Positions 17,488 to 22,367 are shown, counted from the first letter of the stretch. The stretch: 26,209 bases of DNA from JAFDVL01 sp043736395 (GCA_043736395.1 JAYTCQ010000019.1:1-26209); one strand, 5' to 3'. A program made the numbers and translations. The notes: a model not told the origin generated them from the letters alone.

Positions 17488-18033
17488 TTACGCCACCATC
17501 GCGTGCGCGTGTTCCAGGTAAAGATATTTTCTCCACTCTGGTCGGGTTTCGGCTTGATGCTGAAGCGCGGCGCGTTCGAGTCCAAAATACAGTGCCGCAG
17601 GATTTGCGAGCAGCGGCATTCTGGCTTCACCTGGTGTACGGTCGGCCTTGCGGTTATTACAGGTCGTACAAGCGGCGACGAGGTTTTCGGCAATCGTCTT
17701 TCCGCCCTTTGATTTCGGTACGATGTGATCGAGCGTCAATTCAAAAACCGTCCCTTTTTTTCCACAATACTGACAACGATGTTTGTCACGCATCAAAATT
17801 CGAGCGCGGCTGGTCGTACGATTTTGCCGCGAACGAATGTCAATGTAATGCTTCAGACGAATGACTGAAGGCACATCAAATTTGTAATTTGGGGAATAGA
17901 GAACCTGTCCTGGATCAAGTTCGACAACTTCGGCTACGCGGCGCCAGATCAAGGCCAGAGCCTTCGGAGCCGAGACTACATTGAGCGCCTCATAAGAAGC
18001 ATTCAGTAGTAATACTTTTCTGTGTGGCTGCAT
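17488..18033 (-). CDS. HNH endonuclease domain protein
   Basis: The 181-residue protein has an N-terminal region conserved in a widespread bacterial family (VLLLNASYEALNVVSAPKAL) and a complete HNH domain. The domain shows CQYCG (Cys87, Cys90), LTLDHIVPKSKGG (Asp102-His103), ENLVAACTTCNNRK (Asn117, Cys122, Cys125). The four Cys should bind structural zinc, and the DH...N set forms the metal-dependent nuclease site. It is not an obvious homing or restriction enzyme; the family is often chromosomal and of unknown role. An AAGGA ribosome site lies eight bases before the ATG, and a TATAAT box lies about 70 bases upstream, so it probably has its own promoter downstream of the last tRNA. Confidence 0.85.
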   Translation of the reverse strand: MQPHRKVLLLNASYEALNVVSAPKALALIWRRVAEVVELDPGQVLYSPNYKFDVPSVIRLKHYIDIRSRQNRTTSRARILMRDKHRCQYCGKKGTVFELTLDHIVPKSKGGKTIAENLVAACTTCNNRKADRTPGEARMPLLANPAALYFGLERAALQHQAETRPEWRKYLYLEHAHAMVA

Positions 18034-18100
18034 AAATAATCCTTGTACGTAAATCGGGCTAAATTACCCAAAGTTGAAATTTACGGTAATCGACAGTCAC

Positions 18101-18129
18101 ATTATACGAGAACATTCCGTTTGCGTCGC
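18101..18129 (-). promoter_or_regulatory. Probable promoter of the HNH gene
   Basis: On the minus strand a perfect -10 box TATAAT (18101-18106) is preceded at 17 bp by GCGACG (18124-18129), which is a weak -35. It lies 68 bases upstream of the HNH start and 31 bases beyond the last tRNA-like gene, so the HNH gene and possibly rnz can be transcribed independently of the array. Confidence 0.5.
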
Positions 18130-18159
18130 GTGCTGATTGTAAATTTTACGCAAATTTAT

Positions 18160-18241
18160 TGGAGCCTCCGACAGGATTCGAACCTGCATCATTGTTCCAG
18201 TTACGGTTAACCCGGGTAGAAACCGAGACCGATACGGAGGC
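18160..18241 (-). tRNA. tRNA-like gene, possibly tRNA-Arg(TCT), aberrant centre
   Basis: The acceptor stem is perfect (GCCTCCG / CGGAGGC), the discriminator is T, CCA is encoded and the T arm is normal (GCAGG TTCGAAT CCTGT). The 47 bases between them do not fold as a cloverleaf. The only clean 5-bp stem with a 7-base loop is CTCGG TTTCTAC CCGGG, giving anticodon TCT (Arg), but then only about seven bases are left for the D arm and 23 for the variable region. It may be a D-armless tRNA or a decayed gene. An Arg(TCT) here would fill the AGR gap in the array. Confidence 0.5.
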
Positions 18242-18262
18242 GAAAAAATAGTGAAGAGTGAC

Positions 18263-18298
18263 GAGTGATGAGATAAAAGTTCCGAGTACTCATCACTC
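18263..18298. repeat. Hairpin spacer between the tRNA-like gene and tRNA-Phe
   Basis: GAGTGATGAG (18263-18272) pairs with CTCATCACTC (18289-18298). The stem continues outward imperfectly, and a further ACTCATCACTTT copy lies at 18310-18320. The words are low in complexity and repeated locally, as in the other spacers. Confidence 0.6.
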
Positions 18299-18325
18299 AT
18301 TACTTTTAACTCATCACTTTTTTCT

Positions 18326-18400
18326 TGGTGGTTGGAGTAGGAATCGAACCTACCTTTGCTGCTCTTCAGACAGCCGCTAATCCATCTCAGCTATCCAACC
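18326..18400 (-). tRNA. tRNA-Phe(GAA)
   Basis: It folds as a cloverleaf: acceptor GGTTGGA / TCCAACC, D arm with GATGGATT loop, anticodon arm GCTGT CTGAAGA GCAGC, T arm GTAGG TTCGATT CCTAC, discriminator A, encoded CCA. It is canonical. It is separated by only seven bases from tRNA-Arg. Confidence 0.95.
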
Positions 18401-18407
18401 GAAAAAT

Positions 18408-18486
18408 TGGCCTCCGTGGCAGGACTCGAACCTGCGACCTCCTGTTTCGTAGACAGGCGCTCTGGATCCAACTGGGCTACACGGAG
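18408..18486 (-). tRNA. tRNA-Arg(ACG)
   Basis: Acceptor CTCCGTG / CACGGAG, anticodon arm CCTGT CTACGAA ACAGG (anticodon ACG, normally edited to ICG), T arm GCAGG TTCGAGT CCTGC, discriminator G, encoded CCA. The D loop is long. A C at position 1 is uncommon. It would read CGU, CGC and CGA. Confidence 0.93.
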
Positions 18487-18496
18487 GGAAGTCGTG

Positions 18497-18627
18497 AAAA
18501 ATCAAAAGGCAAATTTCAAAAGTGACAAGGCAAAAATTGCGGCACTTGATTACAAAAAATCAGAAAAAGGCTTTGCATCCGAATCCTACTTTTGCCTTTT
18601 GACTTCTCCCTTTTGCCTTTTGATTTT
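18497..18627. repeat. Long imperfect hairpin spacer between tRNA-Arg and tRNA-Pro
   Basis: Arms of 38 bases (18497-18534 and 18590-18627) match through 16 outer and 9 inner pairs with an unpaired middle; each arm contains two CAAAAGGCAAA-type words. No gene is evident in the 149-base spacer. Confidence 0.65.
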
Positions 18628-18635
18628 CTTACTTT

Positions 18636-18710
18636 TGGTCTAGGTGGCAGGAATCGAACCTGCGTGGACTTGCTCCCAAGGCAAGTGGGTGGCCTCTACC
18701 CTACACCTAG
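18636..18710 (-). tRNA. tRNA-Pro(TGG)
   Basis: Acceptor CTAGGTG / CACCTAG, three-pair D stem GGG/CCC, anticodon arm CTTGC CTTGGGA GCAAG, T arm GCAGG TTCGATT CCTGC, discriminator A, encoded CCA. A single U34 Pro tRNA could read all four CCN codons. It is the first tRNA downstream of the RNA ligase gene. Confidence 0.93.
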
Positions 18711-18725
18711 AAAATAATTCTTTGG

Positions 18726-18763
18726 CGTCGTAGTCAGACTCTGAATAGACTCCGACTACGACG
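18726..18763. terminator. Hairpin after the RNA ligase gene
   Basis: A 10-bp perfect stem CGTCGTAGTC / GACTACGACG (18726-18735, 18754-18763) lies just beyond the ligase stop and before tRNA-Pro. The trailing sequence on the minus strand is A/T-rich but lacks a clean T run, so it may be a processing hairpin rather than a terminator. Confidence 0.45.
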
Positions 18764-18768
18764 TGCAT

Positions 18769-19728
18769 TCATCTTTCCAAATAGGCGTTCGAAACAACTT
18801 TGAGGCAAACTCTGCCGATTTCAGGATGGGTACGCTCAACCAAAGGTTTGACCACAAATCCCTCACGAATGTGATTTGCACCATCAATTGAGCTTTGCCC
18901 TTCCGCCATCGTCAGAATCGTTTCAAGATCAAACGAAATACCTTCGGAAAGCAGCGGAACCCACGGCAGGGATGCTCCAAGGTGTCGCGCTTCTGCGGCG
19001 TTAATCCACTCAGAACCTCTGAGCAAATCAAACACACTGAAGCAGACTTCGCCCGCTTTTGCGCCGTATTTTAAATCCTGGACATTGCCGTAAACTTCGC
19101 CGTAAACAGTGATTTCAGGATTCGTGCGACAAAACTCTGTCAATTCCGGGTAGCGCTCGACGACCTGCCACCACAGATTATTTTTGCTTTCACGCTTCCA
19201 TTCCGTGCGGCTTCCCACGTGCATCGTCTCGCCAACCCAGCAGTAACGCGCTGAAGCTCCGTGAATTTTTTCGGTAATCCAAACTAATTCACCAGCTTCA
19301 AAAACGTGCGCGTAACGACGTAGCGTGTCAACGTCGTAAGCGGGACGGTATCCATCCGGAGCCTGTGCCGCTTCACCTCCTGACGAAGCAGGTAAAGGTG
19401 GATCGTAGTGTTTGACGCCAAGCTCTTCAGCTAAATTCGTACCGATTTCTGCATCATCAGAAACAGGCATCAACAATCCCATCGAAACGATGCCGCGCAA
19501 CTTTTTCACTTTGATTCGTTCGTGCCCTGCCAGAAAAGAAAATTCAGGACGCGAGCTGTCAATGATTGAATCCGGCGGAATGTATGCGCCTTTCGTTTTG
19601 CCTTCCCAATCAGCCGTCCGCACACAGCATGTATAACCATCAAACACGCGAACTATAGACAATGAATCTGCATTCGGATGCGGTTCCAGCCGGATTGGGA
19701 CTACTTCTACAAGATGCGTGCTTTTCAT
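18769..19728 (-). CDS. Rnl5/DraRnl-type RNA ligase
   Basis: From the ATG at 19728 the protein has 319 residues; the start is set by an AAGGA site about ten bases upstream, and the longer frame to 19809 translates an inverted repeat. Residues 1-90 form an OB-like N-terminal domain (VEVVPIRLEPHPNADSL). The C-terminal nucleotidyltransferase domain carries the ligase motifs: motif I EKIHGASARY (Lys154, the AMP acceptor), motif III VYGEVYG (Glu211), motif IV REGFVVKP (Glu289) and motif V LKVVS (Lys310). This order with the N-terminal domain matches Deinococcus radiodurans RNA ligase, which seals 3'-OH/5'-phosphate nicks when the 3'-OH strand is RNA. The gene lies between tRNA-Ala and tRNA-Pro on the same strand, so repair of cut RNA, possibly tRNA, is a reasonable inference. 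No end-healing kinase/phosphatase is visible. Confidence 0.88.
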   Translation of the reverse strand: MKSTHLVEVVPIRLEPHPNADSLSIVRVFDGYTCCVRTADWEGKTKGAYIPPDSIIDSSRPEFSFLAGHERIKVKKLRGIVSMGLLMPVSDDAEIGTNLAEELGVKHYDPPLPASSGGEAAQAPDGYRPAYDVDTLRRYAHVFEAGELVWITEKIHGASARYCWVGETMHVGSRTEWKRESKNNLWWQVVERYPELTEFCRTNPEITVYGEVYGNVQDLKYGAKAGEVCFSVFDLLRGSEWINAAEARHLGASLPWVPLLSEGISFDLETILTMAEGQSSIDGANHIREGFVVKPLVERTHPEIGRVCLKVVSNAYLER

Positions 19729-19755
19729 TTCGTTCACGTCCTTAAAAAATCTATG

Positions 19756-19834
19756 AAGGCGGAGCGAGGAACGACGAAATTTCCTGACAAAATTTCTGCC
19801 TTCATTCATCGTTCATAGCTCAAACTTCCGCCTT
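19756..19834. repeat. Hairpin in the RNA ligase leader
   Basis: AAGGCGGA (19756-19763) pairs with TCCGCCTT (19827-19834), and inside it GAAATTT (19776-19782) pairs with AAATTTC (19790-19796). The element fills the spacer between tRNA-Ala and the ligase start and ends about 27 bases before the ATG. Confidence 0.55.
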
Positions 19835-19840
19835 TAATAT

Positions 19841-19916
19841 TGGTGGAATCGGTGGGATTTGAACCCACAATTTCTGGTTTGCAAAACCAGTGCCTTCCCA
19901 ATTTGGCTACGATCCC
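19841..19916 (-). tRNA. tRNA-Ala(TGC)
   Basis: Acceptor GGGATCG / CGATTCC with the G3-T70 wobble that is the classic alanine identity element, anticodon arm CTGGT TTTGCAA ACCAG, T arm GTGGG TTCAAAT CCCAC, discriminator A, encoded CCA. Confidence 0.95.
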
Positions 19917-19970
19917 AAATAAAAACCAAAACATCGCACTTCCCCTTTGCTTTGTGGTTCATCAAAAAAT

Positions 19971-20046
19971 TGGTAGAAGCGGTGAGACTCGAACTCACGA
20001 CCTGCTGCTTGTAAAACAGCCGCTCTTGCCGCTGAGCTACGCTTCT
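19971..20046 (-). tRNA. tRNA-Val(TAC)
   Basis: Acceptor AGAAGCG / CGCTTCT, D arm GCTC..GAGC, anticodon arm GCTGT TTTACAA GCAGC, T arm GTGAG TTCGAGT CTCAC, discriminator A, encoded CCA. An A-T first pair is unusual for valine tRNA. U34 could read all GTN codons. Confidence 0.93.
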
Positions 20047-20050
20047 GTGG

Positions 20051-20099
20051 CAGGTGTGAGGTGTCGGATGTCAGTTTTTTTGCTAACACCTCACACCTG
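20051..20099. repeat. Hairpin spacer, CAGGTGTGAGGTGT family
   Basis: A perfect 14-bp stem CAGGTGTGAGGTGT (20051-20064, complement at 20086-20099) lies between tRNA-Val and tRNA-Thr. The next two spacers carry related arms. Confidence 0.8.
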
Positions 20100-20117
20100 A
20101 AACCCGGCACCTATTTC

Positions 20118-20194
20118 TGGAGCTGTCGAAGGGAGTTGAACCCATAACCGGCCGCTTACAAGGCGGCTGCTCTTGTCCGTTGAGCTACGACAGC
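20118..20194 (-). tRNA. tRNA-Thr(TGT)
   Basis: Acceptor GCTGTCG / CGACAGC, anticodon arm GCCGC CTTGTAA GCGGC, T arm ATGGG TTCAACT CCCTT (one T-T mismatch-like pair excluded, four good pairs), discriminator T, encoded CCA. U34 could read all ACN codons. Confidence 0.93.
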
Positions 20195-20207
20195 GGGAGT
20201 AGGTTTC

Positions 20208-20267
20208 AGGTGTGAGGTGTCGGGTGTCAGTATTTTTCTAACACCTGAAACCCGACACCTTACACCT
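20208..20267. repeat. Hairpin spacer, AGGTGTGAGGTGTCGGGT family
   Basis: Arms of 18 bases (20208-20225 and 20250-20267) pair with one mismatch between tRNA-Thr and tRNA-Gly. The words are shared with the hairpins at 20051 and 20353. Confidence 0.8.
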
Positions 20268-20272
20268 AATGC

Positions 20273-20348
20273 TGGAGTCTGCGATGGGAATCGAACCCAC
20301 TATCTCTGGTTTGGAAGACCAGCGCACTTCCGTTAGTGCTTCGCAGAC
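20273..20348 (-). tRNA. tRNA-Gly(TCC)
   Basis: Acceptor GTCTGCG / CGCAGAC, anticodon arm CTGGT CTTCCAA ACCAG, T arm GTGGG TTCGATT CCCAT, discriminator T, encoded CCA. Bases 8-9 are AA, so the nearly universal U8 is missing. U34 could read all GGN codons. Confidence 0.93.
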
Positions 20349-20352
20349 CTGG

Positions 20353-20416
20353 GCAGGTGTGAGGTGATAGGTGTTAGGTGTCTGTATTTTTCTGACACCT
20401 ATCACCTCACACCTGC
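20353..20416. repeat. Hairpin spacer with perfect 22-bp arms
   Basis: Perfect arms (20353-20374 and 20395-20416, beginning GCAGGTGTGAGGTGATAGG) lie between tRNA-Gly and tRNA-Asn. It is the most regular of the three related spacers. With a 20-base loop it would be an obvious RNase III substrate in a polycistronic transcript. Confidence 0.85.
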
Positions 20417-20420
20417 AAAC

Positions 20421-20495
20421 TGGCTGTGGGAGTGGGGATCGAACCCACGCTCTCTCGATTAACAGTCGAGCGCATTACCTCTTTGCTATCCCACA
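20421..20495 (-). tRNA. tRNA-Asn(GTT)
   Basis: Acceptor TGTGGGA / TCCCACA, anticodon arm CTCGA CTGTTAA TCGAG, T arm GTGGG TTCGATC CCCAC, discriminator G, encoded CCA. The anticodon arm and discriminator are typical for asparagine. Confidence 0.95.
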
Positions 20496-20512
20496 ATAAC
20501 TTTCCAATTAGC

Positions 20513-20588
20513 TGGTCGCTGCGAGCGGATTCGAACCGCTGACCTTTTCCTTATGAGGGAGATGCTCTTCCGACTGAGCTACGCAGCT
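20513..20588 (-). tRNA. tRNA-Met(CAT), elongator or Ile2 type
   Basis: Six pairs of acceptor AGCTGCG / CGCAGCG form, with an A1-G72 mismatch. The D arm is GCTC..GAGC and the anticodon arm is TCTCC CTCATAA GGAAA with one C-A mismatch; the T arm AGCGG TTCGAAT CCGCT is normal; discriminator A, encoded CCA. The anticodon CAT with no C1-A72 and no three G-C pairs argues against an initiator. If C34 were lysidylated it would read AUA, which otherwise has no reader in the array. Confidence 0.88.
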
Positions 20589-20775
20589 AAAAATTTGCGC
20601 GGCAGATCATGAGAATTCTATCCGGGGGGAAGTCCTGATAGTCCCGCCAACGTTCCGGCAAAAATCCTGATCGTAGCAAGAGAACATCTGACGCGCCGAG
20701 TAATTCAAAGAACATTTTCGATTCAATTTGAACAGTAAATGTCTGGCCCCGCTTGACCACACAGGTGAGCCTCAC
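20587..20775 (-). CDS. Doubtful small ORF before tRNA-Met
   Basis: A 62-codon GTG-started frame (or 42 codons from the ATG at 20715) fills the otherwise empty 303-base spacer between tRNA-Asp and tRNA-Met. No good ribosome site precedes either start, and the stop codon overlaps the first bases of tRNA-Met. The C-terminal part (ERWRDYQDFPPDRILMI) reads like protein, but no family is recognised. An inverted repeat (20732-20743 / 20801-20812) overlaps its start. It may be a remnant or not coding at all. Confidence 0.25.
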   Translation of the reverse strand: MRLTCVVKRGQTFTVQIESKMFFELLGASDVLLLRSGFLPERWRDYQDFPPDRILMICRANF

Positions 20776-20812
20776 CGCGCAAAAGGCTGGATTTACTCAC
20801 GACATTTACTGT
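20732..20812. repeat. 12-bp inverted repeat in the tRNA-Asp/tRNA-Met spacer
   Basis: ACAGTAAATGTC (20732-20743) and GACATTTACTGT (20801-20812) are perfect complements 57 bases apart. The remainder of the spacer 20589-20891 shows no tRNA, clear promoter or terminator. Confidence 0.6.
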
Positions 20813-20891
20813 GCCGCCATTTCGGGCTTTGGACGTTGAAACTAACCGTCACATTTTGATACTGCCCAAAACACAAAGAACGGCACGAAAT

Positions 20892-20968
20892 TGGCGAGGA
20901 TGATGGGACTTGAACCCACGATCTCAGCATAGACAGTGCTGCGGCCACTCCATCTGGCCCGCATCCCC
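20892..20968 (-). tRNA. tRNA-Asp(GTC)
   Basis: Acceptor GGGGATG / CATCCTC with one G-T pair, D arm GGCC AGATGGAGT GGCC, anticodon arm CAGCA CTGTCTA TGCTG, T arm GTGGG TTCAAGT CCCAT, discriminator G, encoded CCA. Bases 8-9 are CG, so U8 is replaced by C. Confidence 0.93.
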
Positions 20969-20980
20969 GAAACTAAATCT

Positions 20981-21056
20981 GGTAGCGGTGGTGAGACTTG
21001 AACTCACTAGAAAAGGCTTGAAAAACCTTCCGCGCGTCTCTTTGCATTCACCGCCA
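20981..21056 (-). tRNA. tRNA-Glu(TTC) with aberrant D arm
   Basis: Acceptor GGCGGTG / CACCGCT, anticodon arm AAGGT TTTTCAA GCCTT, T arm GTGAG TTCAAGT CTCAC, discriminator A, encoded CCA; the total length is normal at 76. The D region (bases 8-26, AATGCAAAGAGACGCGCGG) can form only three pairs (TGC/GCG) and its loop has no GG at the position of G18-G19, so the usual D-loop/T-loop contact cannot form. U8 is A. Confidence 0.85.
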
Positions 21057-21060
21057 AAAT

Positions 21061-21137
21061 TGGTCGGCTCGGTTGGATTTGAACCAGCGACCTATCGGTT
21101 ATCAACCGAGTGCTCTACCGAGCTGAGCTACGAGCCG
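21061..21137 (-). tRNA. tRNA-Ile(GAT)
   Basis: Acceptor CGGCTCG / CGAGCCG, D arm GCTC..GAGC, anticodon arm CTCGG TTGATAA CCGAT with one C-T mismatch, T arm GCTGG TTCAAAT CCAAC with one C-A mismatch, discriminator A, encoded CCA. It reads AUU and AUC. Confidence 0.93.
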
Positions 21138-21140
21138 AAA

Positions 21141-21371
21141 TTAATGCTGGGTTACAACCTCAGCTAATTGTTCTTTCACTTGCGAATGCCAGGCGCGGTA
21201 TTGCTCCAATTTGTTTGCCTGACGACAAAGTGAAAAGATCGTTTGAATCCGTTCGGATTCCTGAGAAGAAGCAGCACCTGACATCACCCGCGCCAATAAA
21301 GGCTTGAGTTCTTCTTCTAAATTTGACAACTTCCGTGAAGTCATCCTCGTCGCTCTTGTTTTCAAAATCAT
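21141..21371 (-). CDS. Small helical protein of unknown function inside the tRNA array
   Basis: The 76-codon ORF has a very good ribosome site, AAAGGAG seven bases before the ATG, so it is likely to be translated. The product (MILKTRATRMTSRKLSNLEEEL...) has a basic N terminus, a probable helix LSNLEEELKPLLARVM and further helices ending EQLAEVVTQH; there is no signal peptide or membrane segment and one Cys. It ends three bases before the 5' end of tRNA-Ile and starts 22 bases after the 3' end of tRNA-Gln, so it fills the spacer exactly. I recognise no family. RNA binding is conceivable from the basic N terminus, but this is a guess. Confidence 0.65.
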   Translation of the reverse strand: MILKTRATRMTSRKLSNLEEELKPLLARVMSGAASSQESERIQTIFSLCRQANKLEQYRAWHSQVKEQLAEVVTQH

Positions 21372-21393
21372 CGCTGCTCCTTTCTAAAATTAT

Positions 21394-21469
21394 TGGCTGG
21401 GAAGGCAGGATTCGAACCTGCAACCCTTCGGGCCAAAACCGAATGCGCTGCCAATTGCGCCACTTCCCA
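21394..21469 (-). tRNA. tRNA-Gln(TTG)
   Basis: Acceptor TGGGAAG / CTTCCCA (T1-A72 is typical of glutamine), D arm GCGC..GCGC, anticodon arm TTCGG TTTTGGC CCGAA, T arm GCAGG TTCGAAT CCTGC, discriminator G, encoded CCA. Confidence 0.95.
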
Positions 21470-21479
21470 TTATCAAATT

Positions 21480-21556
21480 TGGGGTAAGAGACCGGGATCG
21501 AACCGGCGACCTCCTGTTGCACAGACAGGCGCTCTGCCAATTGAGCTACACTTACC
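21480..21556 (-). tRNA. tRNA-His(GTG)
   Basis: The histidine-specific extra G at -1 is present, opposite a C discriminator. Acceptor GTAAGTG / CTCTTAC has one T-T mismatch; anticodon arm CCTGT CTGTGCA ACAGG; T arm GCCGG TTCGATC CCGGT; encoded CCA. Confidence 0.95.
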
Positions 21557-21563
21557 ATATCGC

Positions 21564-21638
21564 TCAGAGTTCACGCTTCAGCGTGCTAACGAACGACCGC
21601 AAAGCGCGGCGTTCTGCAAACTGAAGTTTGAACTCTGA
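21564..21638. repeat. Hairpin spacer between tRNA-His and tRNA-Lys
   Basis: Arms of 18 bases (21564-21581 and 21621-21638, beginning TCAGAGTTCACGC) pair with two mismatches, enclosing a 39-base loop. Confidence 0.65.
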
Positions 21639-21647
21639 ACAAAAAAC

Positions 21648-21724
21648 TGGTGGGTCCGGCGAGGCTCGAACTCGCATTCCATGGCTTAAAAGGCCATTGC
21701 CTTAACCAATTTGGCTACAGACCC
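21648..21724 (-). tRNA. tRNA-Lys(TTT)
   Basis: Acceptor GGGTCTG / CGGACCC, anticodon arm ATGGC CTTTTAA GCCAT, T arm GCGAG TTCGAGC CTCGC, discriminator A, encoded CCA. It is canonical. Confidence 0.95.
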
Positions 21725-21786
21725 AAACTTGCATATAACTTTGCGGTTCTGCTCCCAAAAGGTTCACTGTATGTAAGGTGATTTTT

Positions 21787-21808
21787 CGGGAGCGGGAATC
21801 CGCTCCCG
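21787..21808. promoter_or_regulatory. GC hairpin five bases after the 58-codon ORF
   Basis: A perfect stem CGGGAGCGG / CCGCTCCCG with loop GAAT lies five bases downstream of the stop codon of the ORF at 21814-21990. The same hairpin, at the same distance, follows the ORF at 23523-23720. No T tract follows on the minus strand. Confidence 0.75.
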
Positions 21809-21813
21809 CTGAA

Positions 21814-21990
21814 CTAATGTTGACGACCGACAAATTCGGTATTCGGTTTCGCTGCTGTATCTTGAATCAATGTCATAAACCTTGATTTATCACGATGATT
21901 AATAAAGATACCGCCCGGACGCCAATCATTGACGTGCGCTGCGACGCGCTCCGAATTCGTTATTCTGTTGTACCGAATTACTAACTTCAT
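21814..21990 (-). CDS. Small basic ORF (58 codons) inside the tRNA array
   Basis: An ATG-started frame encodes 58 residues (MKLVIRYNRITNSERVAA... ending FVGRQH). It is basic, has no signal peptide and uses 19 of the 20 amino acids (no Cys). There is no clear Shine-Dalgarno, but promoter-like boxes lie upstream (22001-22029 and 22043-22072). Its stop is followed after five bases by the GGGAGCGG-type hairpin, and then, after about 60 bases, by tRNA-Lys. This copies the arrangement at the head of the array (23404-23799). It could be a leader ORF rather than a functional protein. Confidence 0.45.
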   Translation of the reverse strand: MKLVIRYNRITNSERVAAHVNDWRPGGIFINHRDKSRFMTLIQDTAAKPNTEFVGRQH

Positions 21991-22000
21991 AATACTTAAC

Positions 22001-22072
22001 TTTATAACTTACTTTTCAAGATAACGCAAGCCCTATTTTCACATTATCTCATTTATTTTCAACAATTTACAA
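22001..22072 (-). promoter_or_regulatory. Possible internal promoters of the tRNA array
   Basis: Two sigma70-like pairs lie on the minus strand: TTGTAA (22067-22072), 18 bp, GATAAT (22043-22048); and TTGCGT (22024-22029), 17 bp, TATAAA (22001-22006). Both precede the 58-codon ORF. The remaining spacer up to 22197 is A/T-rich and shows no gene. Confidence 0.35.
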
Positions 22073-22197
22073 GCGCCAAGCAGAAACACTTAGCCTGTCC
22101 CGCCATTGCGATTCTTTCCTGAATTCTACTGACTGATTTAATTGTTAATTACTATTTTCATTTCGTCTTTCATCAACAATACTTATCAGATTCAAAT

Positions 22198-22269
22198 TGG
22201 TTGCGGACTTGGGTAATGCTCCCAACTAACGAGGGTTATGAGGCCTCAATGGTCGCTTGACCGTCCGCG
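22198..22269 (-). tRNA. Initiator-like tRNA-fMet(CAT), highly reduced
   Basis: The ends match an initiator: CGCGGAC at the 5' end with GTCCGCA-A-CCA at the 3' end, giving the hallmark C1-A72 mismatch. The anticodon arm is GAGGC CTCATAA CCCTC with one C-C mismatch, preserving two of the initiator's G-C pairs. The D arm is only GGTC AAGC GACC, and the T arm TTGGG AGCATTA CCCAA has a good stem but no TTCRANY loop. The length is 72 with CCA. Standard tRNA finders may miss it. It may be functional, like reduced organellar tRNAs, or decaying. Confidence 0.75.
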
Positions 22270-22278
22270 TTATAACTT

Positions 22279-22353
22279 TGGCAGGAGTACCAGGGATCGA
22301 ACCCGGGACTTCAGTTTTGGAGACTGGCATGTTACCAATTACACCATACTCCT
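22279..22353 (-). tRNA. tRNA-Trp(CCA)
   Basis: Acceptor AGGAGTA / TACTCCT, anticodon arm CCAGT CTCCAAA ACTGA with one C-A mismatch, T arm CCGGG TTCGATC CCTGG, discriminator G (a tryptophan identity base), encoded CCA. Confidence 0.94.
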
Positions 22354-22367
22354 GCATTAAAACTTTT

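Noticed and set aside
18160..18241. tmRNA or tRNA-Sec as an explanation for the odd terminal tRNA
   Set aside because: The ends are only 82 bases apart, with no tag-reading frame or GGGGC start, and there is no 8-bp acceptor or long variable arm as in tRNA-Sec.
18356..18643. Plus-strand ORFs across the tRNA array (products containing GFEPA, RTRTCDL or LPIELH-like words)
   Set aside because: They are antisense translations of conserved tRNA T and anticodon arms, a well-known source of false hypothetical proteins.
19729..19809. N-terminal extension of the RNA ligase from the upstream ATG
   Set aside because: The extension translates an inverted repeat in the spacer, while the ATG at 19728 has an AAGGA site and starts the family-like N terminus.
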